DNA of 64,000 bases from Begonia masoniana (lineage: Eukaryota; Streptophyta; Magnoliopsida; Cucurbitales; Begoniaceae). A model generated the notes under the pieces. It made no database searches. It saw nothing but the letters and a program-made list of their open reading frames with translations, and was not told the DNA's origin. Positions 44,701 to 56,995 of this stretch are shown here, piece after piece. Position 1 is the first letter of the stretch. Each line of letters opens with the position of its first letter. The stretch covers positions 17,062,121 to 17,126,120 of the forward strand of contig CM039506.1 of NCBI GenBank assembly GCA_022432975.1, given 5' to 3'. The position numbers were made by a program, and so were the translations under genes.

Positions 44701-45358
44701 GCCCAGTTTTACTCAGCCTCTTCTGTAACGCCCCCGAACTCGCCCCGGCTCGGAGCGCTACTTTGCTAACCGATCCCACGTTAAAACATAAACTCCCAAC
44801 ATAAAAGAAACTTACACAGCTAAAACTAAAACTAAACTCCCCGAAACTCTCTTACTTCATACCTAGCTGCCTAGACGCCCTAAATTCCCTTAATCCTAAC
44901 CTTTAAGCACCATGGAGTCCTTCCCGAAAATTTCGGCAAAGTAACGCCTGAAAATGGCGCCTCCAAAATGCTAGGTACCTACACACAAACCAATCCCAAC
45001 CAGATCCAGAATATTTATAACCATCTAATCAACCTACGAAATCTCTAACAAACCACATATCATCAAGAAATGCTATCAACATACAAAATAAAGAAAATCC
45101 CCAATATAGGGTAACACATCACCCTGACCTATGACTATATACAACGAATACACATAACTATCCCATAACTGCCAACCAAAAACATTACGCATTTCCAACA
45201 ATTCCGCAAACAAACATCTACAATACTAAAAGTCCCACATCTCCCGAAGACCATGGTGGAGTCGCCCCGACAACTGCCCGCACCGGCACGCCCCGTGCAT
45301 CTCCGACTGCTCCCAAGTCTTGGCTGACTCACATAGCTCACCTGTACCCGCGTCGTTA

Positions 45359-46783
45359 CCTACACCACAGAACACACACGCACACGTAAGCTTACGCTTA
45401 GCAAGTAGGGATTAACAAATACGACTAGATAAAATGCAAGCTACATACAACGCTGAACAAAACAACCAAACAACACAACGACACGAAACAAAACACAGAT
45501 TTGCCTGCATCAACGATGCCTTATTCTTTAATACAGCACGACAACGCAACACAACACCACAACACCACAATGCAACTCTACACAATATCACTCACACAAC
45601 ACATCCCTTGTAGAGACCCTCCCGAGGTGCTCCACGAGCACTACTCCCCGGCGAAGCAACTCTACACAGGATCACTTTGCATTCCTAATTGCCTCATTAC
45701 CTTTAATGCTCACAAATCATGCTCACTCAATGCACAACATAAAATAACCACAACAACCAAACAATCACCAAACAACAACGAACAAAGCAATTCATTCCCA
45801 CACTACTCAATATAAACCACAATAAGCAATTCATTCTCACACAACTCAATATAAACAACACACAATGCAATCAACCTAACACATGCAGTTTCTAACACTC
45901 AGTTATGCTTATTTGCTGTTAGCCAGTCATCCTTCATAGAGATCCCCTCGGGGTGCTACACACCAGCACCTCAGCCCGACAAGGCACACTATTCAGGATT
46001 TCGTGTTTTAGCCGGTCATCTCTCATAGAGTTCCCCTCGGGGTGCTACACACCAGCACCTCAGCCCGACAAGGCACGCTATTCGAGATGCATTTTACAAT
46101 TTACTTTATCTGATTACGTTCATGCTCACAATGCCAAACACAATGCCAAACACATCTCTCACGAGACACAAAGCGTACATCTCCTGCGAGACACAAAGCG
46201 TACATCTCTTACGAGACACCCAGCGTACATTTCTTACGAGACACAAAGCGTACATCTCTTACGAGACACCCAGCGTACATCTCTTACGAGACACAAAGCG
46301 TACATCTCTTACGAGACACCCAGCGTACATCTCTTACGAGACACAAAGCGTACATCTCTTACGAGACACAAAGTGTACATCTCTTACGAGACACCCAGCG
46401 TACATCTCTTACGAGACACAAAGCGTACATCTCTTACGAGACACCCAGCGTACATCTCTTACGAGACACAAAGCGTACATCTCTTACGAGACACCCATGC
46501 ATTTCCTACTCACCATTCAAACCATGCATGTCCCACAAATGCTTAACCAGACCAAAACAAAGCAAAGCAATCAACCATCAACAATTCCCAAACAAAGCAA
46601 AGCAATCAACCAACAATGCTTAACCAACAAAGAAGACAGCTTAACCAGACCAAAACAAAGCAAAGCAATCAACCATCAACAATTCCCAAACAAAGCAAAG
46701 CAATCAACCAACAATGCTTAACCAACAAAGAAGACAACCAAACAACAAACAACAAAATAAATCCTACCGGTCCGTGGTGTAGG
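45359..46783 (-). other. Clamped intron 2 of LTR-G
   Basis: Plus-strand CCGTGGTGTAGG (46772-46783) and CCTACACCACAG (45359-45370). The RNA strands pair over 12 positions with one G-U. The preceding hairpin is GCC-TTAG-GGC (minus strand). Confidence 0.72.
46151..46496 (-). repeat. Hairpin satellite of LTR-G, about 14 units
   Basis: Complement of the E satellite (CTCTTACGAGAC units), alternating CACAAAGCGTACAT and CACCCAGCGTACAT. One unit (CTCCTGCGAGAC) changes the loop but keeps the stem. Confidence 0.85.
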
Positions 46784-47730
46784 CCCTAAGGCAAAACAAA
46801 CGTCCTCTACTTACTTGGTTGCTCCATTGTACACTTCGTCCAATAATTCCATCACTCGATCACCTAAAGTAACAAAACTTAATTTAGTAAACTCTAAAGA
46901 ACTTCTTAAACCTCAATTAACTAAAACTATAACACAATTCAACCTAAACACTCAAAACCCGGTTTTTATGCCAATTTTACCGTCCAACTTCAAACTCCAT
47001 TAAAACCAAGCCTACATTCACCAATTACTCTCAAACTACTATTTCTAGCTTACTCCAATTAAAATCTAACTAAATGGGCCACTAATTTGGATTCGATAAA
47101 AATCGACCCAAAACTTCAAACGCGCGTAACTTTTGCGTCGGTTGTCGGAATCAAACGATTCCAGCGACCACGTACTCCTCTAATAACTTATTTTAATCTG
47201 CCAAAAGGAATTTTAAAACGAATAACCGTAGCTAGGTCAAATATCCAAAAATCCGAACTGCCCCTTAACCCGAAATTTCTCCTTTTCTAATTTTTCATCA
47301 ATTATCAACCAATTCCTCACCAATCAACTACCCTAACATCCAATTAACAAAATCTAACGAAAAATCAAGGTTTCACACAAGAAACCCGAAACTCAGAAAA
47401 TAGGGTTCTCAGCTTTTGGCTCAATCCGAGCTCCCTGTTGCTCGGCAATCATTGCCGGCGTTGAGCTCAGAAATCTGACGCTAAGGGCAGCTAAAAATGA
47501 CCGGCGATCGGAGCCAAAACAAGCTCGTCGCTCTCAGCCTCAAGCGAACCCAAAACAGGGCAAAAAAACACACTTACAGGGTCGGTTCGTGTGCGAAGAC
47601 AGCCGGAGATGCTAGCCCTTGATTCGCCGCCGTCGTCTAGTCGGAGCTGGCCGGAGAACGCCGGAAACCGCGGCGGTGGATTGGAGACTCTCCCTCCCCT
47701 GTTCGCCCTCACGGCGTCGGGCATTCGACG

Positions 47731-47761
47731 AACAACAGAATGGCGAAGCCATTCTGTTGTT
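47731..47761 (-). repeat. 14-bp hairpin at presumed RNA 5' end of LTR-G
   Basis: AACAACAGAATGGC / GCCATTCTGTTGTT with a 3-nt loop. The stem is identical to family E although the surrounding sequence differs. Confidence 0.8.
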
Positions 47762-48070
47762 TTTTGTTTTTTATTATTAATAATATTAATAATAATAAAT
47801 TATAATAATAAAACTAAACTATTTCTTTAATTTTAACTAGCTAATTACCGTTTTACCCTCCCGTACATTCAACCATAACGTAACGAACCCTCGATAAATC
47901 TCTCACCTCACCCTCGTTCTAACTCCTCCATCGAAACTCCCGAGCATAACTACTTAACCCAAGAACTAACATAACTTAAATGAATCAAATCTAATTCTTA
48001 AATTAATTAAACAACCTATTTTATTGTTCTTTTATTTTCCCTCCAATTTAAAAACATCCCGGGTGTTACA

Positions 48071-48667
48071 TCTTCCGCTGAATACTGTTCGTCTTTTATC
48101 GTATCTGAATCCACCGATAGCTTTAATCTTCCACCTGACGTCATCCTTACTTCTGTCTTTGCAAATGCATCTTCCGCCTGACGTCAGCTCACATCTTCCG
48201 CCCAACAGTATTTTATTGGTTTTTAAACTAAGTCTTCCGCCTATGTCTTCCTGTTTTATTCTGTTTCTATGTTTTATCGCCCATTTCTGTTTTCTGTTTT
48301 TAGCTTTTTCTCTTCTATTATTCATCCCCGATTGTCTATGGTTTCTGTTATACACTGTAGCATTCTACAGTATGTTTCTTCTCCAGTTTAAGTTTCTCTT
48401 TAATATCCCTGTCTTCCTGTTTTCCTTCTGTCACTTTGTTGTATCATGATTCCTAATTGTTTTCCGTCTACATTCCTGCATTTTGGTTTTCTTCTGCCAT
48501 CCTTCATTGAAACCAGCAAACTAGAGAACATCTTCTCTCCCTTTGTGTATAGTTTTGTAAATGTTCAGTCTGTTTTGATAAAAAAATAGTCACCGTTTTC
48601 CGTTAAATGTTCGGTGTGACGGCTTGGCTCTCGAATTCCGATCGAGATCCGGTTGCGGGCTGTCACA
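48071..48667 (+). mobile_element. Solo LTR-H, 3' part
   Basis: Resumes with the TCTTC duplication and more TGACGTCA repeats, and ends GGTTGCGGGCTGTCACA at 48667. TSD GCTTC follows. Confidence 0.85.
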
Positions 48668-50781
48668 GCTTCCCTTGCCTAACCTAATTCATTTAAAAGA
48701 TGGTTGAGTAAGTGAATCATGTGGTATTGATCAGCTCAATATTTGGCCAAGTCCCTTCTACAGTACCAATAATAAATATCTAACAATTATAAAATTTTCA
48801 TGTGAGTAATAAGTTAGTCAGAAGATAAATTTTTTATTTGACCAGATTTATTATCAATATTTGATTGCTACACCAAGATTACTATTGACAAGTTAGTATT
48901 CTATAAAGACTAAATGTAAATATTATGTTAAATATTTTGTTAGAGGTCCATTCTTCTTTGAATTTATTAATTAATTATGATATACATATGAAAATGAATC
49001 TACGGTTACTTATATGCAAATATTGAGTGTCTTCAAGTGCTTATTAGGCACAAACTAAAAGATTTGGAAAGAATATATTAAGACTGTTTTCGGTTGCATG
49101 GATCTAATTTTTGCATTAATTAATGAACGATCTCTCAATCGTTTGACAAGAGCCTGAATGATAAAAAAAAAAAAAAAGAGCTGAAAATGTTCGAATCACA
49201 CGAGTCTATTGATCGTTGAGAACACAAACTTTTAGGGGCAATATGTCACAACGAAGCAATACCTAGATGTTTCTTCAAAAAATAAAAACTTTTTTTTTTC
49301 TTCTGAAAACGATAGATTAAGACAAGTGTGTTTTTACAAGTTTTGTCTCACTAAATTATGACAAGGAACATAAATGAGTACATTATGAAAACATCTCACA
49401 TTATTTTAAAACAAACGGGACATCCGTAAGAGTTTTCTAAGGACTTTCTCGTGCATTGCATTTTGACATCTCTTCATTCACAATCAAAGAAAGTTTAAGG
49501 TTAGTCATGACTATCAAAATGGGAAATAAACTAGTAATGAATTTCTTTCTCGTTGTATGCAAGAAGATGAAAGACTCAAGGAAGATAAGACATAAATTAT
49601 TAATCTAACAACATAATTAAAAGCAAAAATAAGCAAAGAAATAAAGACTAAGAAGTTATAGGTGTTCAATCGCAAAGGAAATAATAGAATAGTGAATCTA
49701 TTTCTTTTGCAACTAAATAAATAAAGAAATAATATCACGTTTAACATGCAAAAGAAGATGCACTTCTCATTATTGTTTGGCTGAATGAAGATTCAGTATC
49801 CTTATGCATGGGTAGTTAGGTCATTTCCCTCAACAGAGGAGGGGAGTGTCCCTTTCTTTTTATAAAAAAATTTGTCTCAAAAACTTAATTATTTTATTGT
49901 ACTTATTATATTATATAATATATGATATTATATAATATATGATATCATATAATATATTAAATAAATCTTTGGATTCCAATTTGGCAAAAATTTAAACGTT
50001 ATCCCAAAAAAATTCCAAGGTAACTTGCCTAACTTCATTTTGGGATTTGAACTAAGAGCTAACTTCCAACTTTTTTGACCTAAAAATCACACGTGACCGT
50101 ATTCACGAATTACGACAATTCGAGTCAACGCATAACAAATTGACATTTAATAACACAAAATTTACTCAAAAATTTGATGAATATAAAATTGGTGGATTTT
50201 TCCTAAACAAAATATTTTATAGTCAATATTTCATTAACCAACAATCTTGTACACTTAATTAACATCTCATTATTTAGTCAAAAGTCAAAAAATAAATCAC
50301 TCTAAACTAAAAAACCTATAAAGAGTTGATGATAAAAAAAAAAGTCCAAAAAAAATCTTAAACTATGAAATGAGGGACAAAATGAACCTTAAACTATGTT
50401 TGGGTACAAATCAAAGTTTAAACTATTTTCAAGGAACAAGTCAACCCTTGTCGTTTATGTTCTGTTAAATACACTACGGTTGAGTGAGGACAACCTCTGC
50501 GGTTGTCATTGTTTAGGTCACGATCACCCACACTTAATCTCCGAAGAGCAAAATCTCGAAGCTTTTCGGGCATGGCAGTTCTGTATTTGATGCTTGGTTT
50601 AGCTGCATTTCTAATCAGGCACTTGCTTTCTCTTTTTGAAAATCATTAAACTTACGTCTTTTAATTTTGGCTCTTAAGGTTGCTAAAGTTCTTCTAATTC
50701 TGTCATACTCATTTTTTCAACTTGGTATGCTTTCTAGAATACTATTTCAACTCTTTTATGGGTTGAAGGGAAGTTTGGCTG
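48668..50781. other. AT-rich spacer, no gene seen
   Basis: Begins with the H target duplication. Contains ATATAATATATGATAT-like palindromic runs (about 49905-49955) and poly-A tracts. Frames are all under 80 codons with no recognisable product. No LTR termini or RNA genes seen. Confidence 0.6.
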
Positions 50782-50934
50782 TGTCAGGACCCGACCCGAC
50801 GAGGCTCAATGATTAGGATTCCCAAGGTGGAATAACGTATATCAAGTTTTCAATTTGCATGGATACGTTTGTATTTTTATCTAAACCCGTCCTCCTTGTA
50901 CCTAACATCTTAAAATAAGATGTTTCCAAACAGT

Positions 50935-50968
<34 letters not shown>

Positions 50969-51729
50969 CAGAGTCTCTAAGGAAGCTACAACACAGTTAT
51001 AATAAGGTCACACACAAGTGACCGTTCAAAAAGAGTTTATAAGATTTTTAAATTGCCTATCCCTGTCATAATACAAAATAAAACCATCTACCTCGATGGT
51101 TTATCTTATGCCTCTTCTAGCCCTTTATGTTGCATTTACTTTCTCGTCTCGGTGAACAATTTCGTTATCTAAAAAATATAAATAATCCATATAATGAGCT
51201 TTACGTCCAGCAAATAAGTCTAGCAGTTATAATTAGATTCACACTATTTAGGACCATACTCCATTCTCCACCTAGCATTGATTCTTTTTTAAATCAATTT
51301 GTTTTGATTTGAAATTAATATCATTAATATAAAAATGCATGCATGTTCGCATTCGAACCATTTAAAAATTTATGTCATTAACCACAGTTTAAAATCATTC
51401 TCAATAAATAGATAAATCTCATGCAATTTAAAATAAATATTTCACGTTTTAAAGTCATATTTTCACGAAACATTCAATGCAATATTTTAACATTCAAATT
51501 GATATGTAAAAAATGCAATTCACTCTAATTGACGCATATGACCATCACACAACTTTTCAAGTTTCTGGGCTTTCACCCGTAAGATTGTAGTACCCACACA
51601 TTGCTTCCCCGCGAGATTTTCAACCCAAGGATGACATATAGTTAATCTCCGAATCATTTTCATAGTTATACTTATTGCACACGAAGAGGCAAGTCCAGTC
51701 CAATGAGTTCTTATGTTACCATGACTTCT
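50782..51729 (-). mobile_element. Possible LTR-J terminus and body
   Basis: TGTCAGGACCCGACCCGACG at 50782 resembles a retroelement LTR end. The following 950 bp have no second copy in the window, and the other terminus is not seen (it would lie right of 62438). Orientation is a guess. This DNA hosts LTR-I. Confidence 0.4.
50937..50968. repeat. (AT)n(AC)n microsatellite
   Basis: A run of AT followed directly by a run of AC. Confidence 0.9.
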
Positions 51730-52013
51730 TGTAACACCCGGATTTTTTTTGACGTCATGTAATTGTCCTTGAAGCTTTTTGTATAAATACTTTGTTAATG
51801 AAAGAACAAGAAATCAAAAAGGAAGTTAAATGCCATAAGTGAAGAAAATAGAAATTTTATGATTTAAATGCATGTAGTTTTGGAAAAACTATATTTAGAA
51901 TTGTCTAAGAAAATGATGGAATGTTGATTTAAGTGAAAATAAGAGAAGAAAAGAGTGGAACACGTTGAAGTTAAACAAAAGTATGGTGCAATTTGATAAG
52001 GTATGAAGTTATG
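51730..52013 (+). mobile_element. Outer solo LTR-I, first piece
   Basis: Starts TGTAACACCCGGATTT with TGACGTCA at 51750-51757. The outer LTR runs to 62433 in pieces (51730-52013, 58411-58558, 61080-62433) and is bounded by TSD CTTCT (51725-51729, 62434-62438). This first piece is U3-like. Confidence 0.88.
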
Positions 52014-52711
52014 TGTAGCACCCGGTTCCATTAAACCCAATTTATTTTTGTCAAATTAAGATGTGCAAATATGGGTTAGGTTAATGAATGGATATGCAAG
52101 GGCATTATGGTAAATTAAAAACTTATTAGTGGATAACCTATTTAAAAAGAATTTATTGAGCTTAGCCGCCACCATTCATTCTTGCTCTCGGTTTTCAGCT
52201 CAAACCAGCAGACTTCCCAGGCGATTTCCTTCCCCGAATCCGTTCGACGAGCTAGGTAAGTTTCTACCTCGATTTTTCTGACTTAGTAACTAAGGAAGAT
52301 TGTATGGGGAAGTGTTAGATATGTATTTTGGGAACTCATCAGGAAAGTGAGTAGATACGGGTTTAGCATAGAATCAGTAATGCTTGGCGATCAGAACTCC
52401 CAACTATTCCCTTAGGTTTTCTGAATGCCTTAGAATGAGGTTTAGTACAGGTTGACTTAATGTTCTGTTTATGTTCTAGGTGAGAAAGATCCCGAAGAAG
52501 CTCCTAACCGAGCACTCGCCAAGAATCCAGGTAAGTAGAGTTTGTTTGTGCCTTTGGGCCTACATCACAAAAAAGTAGGGTTTATGTATGTTTTGTATGT
52601 TTATTTTCCAGTTGTCATGCATCATGTTTTTGAAAGATTACGAAAATGAATTTACATGAAACGCATGGTAAGTGTGAGCAGGATGATCAGAACAACTGTT
52701 AAGGGGGATTA
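52014..52711 (+). mobile_element. LTR-A copy A4, 5' LTR of the inserted A element, cut by a gap
   Basis: Starts TGTAGCACCCGG. TATA-like CTATTTAAAAAG (52138-52149), TAGCCGCCACC, exon 1 to about 52255, intron 1, exon 2 52480-52530 (51 nt), donor CCAG|GTAAGT, then the CCTACATCACAAAA strand (52559-52572). The sequence then runs into unknown bases. The left flank TTATG (52009-52013) matches 58406-58410, so this is the true left edge of the insertion. Confidence 0.88.
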
Positions 52712-52811
52712 NNNNNNNNNNNNNNNNNNNNNNNNNNNNNNNNNNNNNNNNNNNNNNNNNNNNNNNNNNNNNNNNNNNNNNNNNNNNNNNNNNNNNNNNN
52801 NNNNNNNNNNN
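52712..52811. other. Assembly gap (100 N)
   Basis: Exactly 100 unknown bases, a conventional placeholder. The true length is unknown, and the rest of the 5' LTR, primer site, gag, protease and most of RT are missing here. Confidence 0.95.
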
Positions 52812-52872
52812 TAAAAGTACGGAGAGTTTAAAGGAAAGTCATGACACGTGACGATCCTCCTCGGTCGTTACA
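52812..52872 (+). mobile_element. Fragment ending like another LTR, inside the RT region
   Basis: Ends CCTCGGTCGTTACA and is not part of pol. It may be the 3' end of an LTR inserted into RT, with the remainder hidden in the gap. Too short to assign. Confidence 0.4.
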
Positions 52873-55058
52873 TGTGATCTCTGGAGATGGAATATCAGTC
52901 GATCCAGCCAAGGTTCAAGCAGTTAAGGAATGGCCCCAACCGAAGAATGCTACTGATATTAGAAGTTTTCTTGGACTTGCAGGGTATTATAGAAAGTTCA
53001 TTGAAGGATTTTCAAAGATTGCTACACCTCTTACTAAGTTAACAAGGAAAAATGTGAAGTACTTATGGACCGATGAATGTGAGCATAGTTTCCAGCCTTG
53101 AAACAGAAACTGACCAATACTCCAATCCTGACCCTTCCTGCTGAGAATGGTAAATTTAGTATTTATTGTGATGCATCCAAGATTGGTCTTGGCTGTGTCT
53201 TGATGCAAGAAGGAAAAGTGATAGCCTATGCTTCCAGACAGTTGAAAACTCATGAGAAGAATTACCCTACACATGACTTAGAATTAGCTGCTGTGGTATT
53301 TGCACTTAAAATTTGGAGGCATTATTTGTATGGACAATCTTGTGAAATATTTTCCGACCATAAGAGCCTGAAGTACATTTTCACACAGAAGGAACTAAAC
53401 ATGAGGCAACGTAGATGGTTGGAATTTGTAAAAGACTATGACCTTGAGATTAAGTACCACCCTGGTAAGGCAAATGTTGTGGCGGATGCCTTGAGTAGAG
53501 TAACAACATCAACCCCACCTATGAATTTCAGTATGCCATTAACTCTAGAGTCAGAATTCCAAAAGTTTAATCTAGAAGCAGTAACTGATGTGACAGCCAT
53601 ACTTTCAGCCATAACTTTAAAGCCTACCATTCTAGAGAAAATAAAGGAAGCTCAGATAACTGATGGCGAGTGTAGCAAGTACAAGTCAAATATGGATTCT
53701 ACGGACAAGTCAGATTTTAACCATTCTACCGATGGGGTCCTTAAGTTTAGGAATAGATGGTTTGTTCCAGCTGATACCGAACTTAGAAAGGAAATTCTTT
53801 CTGAGGCACACTCTTCCAGGTTCTCTGTCCACCCTGGAAGTACCAAGATGTACAGAGATCTCAAGCAGCATTTTTGGTGGCTAGGTATGAAAAGATGTGT
53901 GGCGAAGCATGTGGAGTCATGTTTGGTCTGCCAACAGATTAAGGCTGAACATCAAAGACCTGCAGGAACATTACAACCCCTACCGGTTCCGGAATGGAAG
54001 TGGGATCAAGTGGCAATGGATTTTGTTACAGGATTGCCTAGAACAACAAAAGGACATGATGCGATTTGGGTAATAGTTGACCGTTTGACCAAATCCACCC
54101 ATTTTCTGCCGATAAAGATAACATATTCGATGGATCAACTTGCTGAGTTGTATGTGCAAGAGATCATTAGATTACATGGAGTTCCAAGCACTATAGTTTC
54201 AGACCGAGACTCTAGATTTACATCTAAGTTTTGGAAAAGTTTGCATAAGGCTATGGGAACGCAACTTAACTTTAGCACAGCCTTTCACCCTCAAACAGAT
54301 GGACAATCCGAGAGAACTATTCAGACCTTAGAGGATATGCTCCGAGCGTGCATATTAGATTTTCAAGGATCTTGGAGTAAGTATTTACCATTGGTAGAGT
54401 TCTCTTACAACAACAGTTTTCAGGCGACAATAGGAATGGCACCGTATGAGGCATTATATGGACGAAAATGCAGATCACCGTTGTACTGGGATGAAGTTGG
54501 TGAAGCACAACTACTAGGTCCTGATATCGTGCAGCAAACAGTGGAGAAGATGCCCTCATCCGACAGAGAATTTTGACAGCTCAAAGCCGACAGAAAAGCT
54601 ATGCAGACAAGAGGAGAAGAGAACTGGAATTTGAAGTAGAGGATGAAGTTTTTCTTAAGATATCACCATTCAAAGGAGTTGTGAGGTTTGGAAAGAGGGG
54701 CAAACTAAATCCTAGATTTATTGGACCGTTCCCAATTCTGAAGAAGATCGGAAAAACAGCTTATCAGTTACAGCTACCAGCCTCTATGGGAGGAATACAT
54801 AACGTGTTTCATGTCTCTATGTTAAAGAAGTGTGTGCGGGATCCAGCTCAAGTTGTCGAACAGCAAAGCATTGAAATTCAACCTACACTTACCTATGAAG
54901 AAAAGCCAGTAAAGATTTTAGATTTTGCAGTAAAGGTATTACGCAACAAGGAGGTACCATTGGTAAAAGTCTTGTGGCACAATCAGAATACAGAGGAAGC
55001 AACATGGGAGCGCCTGCAAGACATGTTAGACCAACATCCAGAGTTATTCAGGTACTGA
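52871..55058 (+). pseudogene. pol: Broken chromovirus pol of the A element
   Basis: Homologous to D Pol from residue 343 ([11 protein letters not shown]) to the end, clearly over 80% identical. It contains the end of RT, RNase H (YCDAS near 53163), the integrase zinc site, the D, D, E catalytic core and the chromodomain-like tail. Two one-base deletions shift the frame, near 53094 (after CEHSFQ) and near 54552 (after VEKM), and the first two-thirds of RT are missing, so no active product is possible. The stop at 55058 and the purine tract after it match D. Confidence 0.93.
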
Positions 55059-55080
55059 ATTTTGAGGACAAAATTCTTTT

Positions 55081-55093
55081 ATGGAGGGTAGAT
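55081..55093 (+). other. Polypurine tract of the A element
   Basis: ATGGAGGGTAGAT immediately before LTR-A at 55094. Confidence 0.8.
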
Positions 55094-55633
55094 TGTAGCA
55101 CCTGGTTCTATCGAACCAGCCTTTTACTATTAAAGTAATACACTTGACTAGGTAATGAATTAAATAAGGTTATTGAACAACTTGTTAAGGGTATTAGAGT
55201 AATTTACAATGTTCAAAAGTTGGGTAACGTATTTAAGGATAAGGGTTGGGTTTATTGCACTGTAGCCGCCACTCCCCTCTCATACTCTTCTCTTCAGAAA
55301 CTTTCAGCTCAAGCAGCCGAGCTCTCTAGGCGATTCTCCTCGCTCGGTTCTCCTTCGACTTAGGTAAGTTTCTTTTCCTTATTTCTCTTGTGGTATAGTG
55401 GTGAAATGCCTGGAGGATTGCAATGTGAGGATTTTGAGGATGCTGAGATTGAGTGTAGATTCGAGTTTTAGCGATAAGTAGGAATGCTCGGGTAGTAGAG
55501 TTTCTAACTAGATTTCTCGAACCGCTGTTTGATATTTTGAAAGGTTTAGTGAAGCCTTGATTTATATTCTGTATGAACTTAGGTGAACAGACCTCCGAAG
55601 TAGCTAGCAACCAGACAGATTTCCAGGAGCCAG

Positions 55634-56124
55634 GTAAGTAAAGTATTGCTTGTGCCTTCGGGCCTACATCACAAAACAGTAGGTTTATGTATGCTTGAAT
55701 GTTTCTATTGTCCATGCATCATGTTTTGTTAAAAGTTACGAAATGAATTTCATGTAAGGAATGGTAAGGTATGAATTGTATGCGACAGACAAGCTATTAA
55801 GGGAACTAATCCACCCCTTAACTTATGAAGGGATTTAGACATTGGGAGAATTGATCCCACTCCCAAGGGAACCATGGGATCAGATCAAGTGTTAAGGGAA
55901 TTCATCTGCCCCTTAATTAAGTAGGAGGATGTAGACATTGGGAGAATTGATCCCACTCCCAAGGGAACTATGGGATCAGATCATGTTATGAACGAATGCG
56001 TATGCCACTGAGATGAGAAAAATAGAAACTGCATATTTAGGAGTTTAAGTTCAGCATTTTACTTCATTCATATACTGCTTTACTTACTTAGCATTAGGCT
56101 AATAGATGAGTTTTGTGATGTAGG
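55634..56124 (+). other. Clamped intron 2 of LTR-A (A5), reference copy
   Basis: Donor at 55633/55634, hairpin GCC-TTCG-GGC, strand CCTACATCACAAAA (55663-55676), a pair of TTAAGGG...CCCCTTAA hairpins, and two GATCCCACTCCCAAGGGAAC / GGGATCAGATC blocks. Hairpin TTAGC-ATTAG-GCTAA (56088-56102) is followed by acceptor strand TTTTGTGATGTAGG (56111-56124). Confidence 0.75.
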
Positions 56125-56879
56125 TGAAGAAGTGTTAGCAGGTGTGTCTCCTGATCGTGTTGAGGAATAGTGGACGTTGGAGGAGTGCATTCAGGCTTCG
56201 GCATGGTAACTGATGGGGCGGTTTAGCAGGTTGTCTACAGATGTGGAGGTTTAGTGGATAACGATTTAATCGAGTATATGAAGTTTTTTTTAGTAAATGA
56301 GATTACAGCTATTTGACTTTGTTTTCGAGAATTTCTGATTTTCATGTTTTTACTGATTTTGATCAATACAATGACTTGGAGTGTTATGAATGGATTTTTT
56401 TTTGGTAAAATGTTTTAAGTCTGTTAGATAGTCGAAGTTTTCTCGGGTTATAGACAGGTTGTTTAGTCCATTGGTAGGAATTGAATAATTTTTGTATCAG
56501 TGGATATGTGTAGAGGTTTATTGCGTTCTGTGGAAGGAAATCGTGTTGATGTCTATCGGAAGAAAGAAGTCTATCGGTAGATGTGGTGTGTCAGTCGGTC
56601 GGAAGATGAAAGTCTATCGGCAAATGCCTTAAGGAGTCGTGTGAGAAGCACGTGTCGGCAGGTGTAGTCTGAGAGAGTTAAGGGGGTTTGTCGTTTAGCG
56701 AATCGGAAGATGTAGAGTAATCTGTTTGTCGTTTAGTGAATCGGAAGATGTAGAGTAATCTGTTTGTCGTTTAGTGAATCGGAAGATGTAGTGTATGTTT
56801 TAATTCTATCGGAAGGAGTCATATTGTTGTTATCGGAAGATGTCGTGTGTTTATCTATTGAGAGATGAAATTGCGCTGA

Positions 56880-56995
56880 CTTCATCGGCAGATGAAGTTA
56901 TGTTGACTTCATCGGCAGATGAAGTGGTGTATGAAGCTCTCACGACTTCATCGGCAGATGAAGTTGTGGGTGAAGTCGTGTAGACGTCATCGGCA
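56880..56995 (+). repeat. ACTTCATC-GGCA-GATGAAGT hairpins in LTR-A
   Basis: Perfect 8-bp stems with loop GGCA, at least three copies, with further CATCGGCAGA variants. They lie in the 3' part of A5. A6 has the CATCGGCAGATGAAG version at about 57968-57982. Confidence 0.75.

Larger units (their letters stand above)
42522..44723 (+). mobile_element. Solo LTR-H, 5' part
   Basis: Starts TGTAACACCCGGCATTTTGG. Exon 2 about 43119-43166 (48 nt) with donor AACAG|GTAAGT, then the clamp. The 3' portion is the TGACGTCA array. Split at 44723 by LTR-G (TSD TCTTC) and resumes at 48071. The whole LTR is bounded by TSD GCTTC (42517-42521 and 48668-48672). Confidence 0.88.
44724..48070 (-). mobile_element. Solo LTR-G (E-related), minus strand, with perfect TSD
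   Basis: Plus-strand ends TGTAACGCCCCCGAAC and CCGGGTGTTACA. TSD TCTTC at 44719-44723 and 48071-48075. It shares with E the TATA-adjacent hairpin, the TCTC-GTAA-GAGA satellite and exon 3, but is 3.35 kb and diverged. A tandem duplication of about 98 bp lies at about 46541-46736. Exon 2 is about 46815-46863. Confidence 0.9.

Noticed and set aside
44351..44769. Open frames of 90 and 128 codons on both strands of the TGACGTCA array
   Set aside because: Translated tandem repeat without stops on either strand. No start context or conserved protein.
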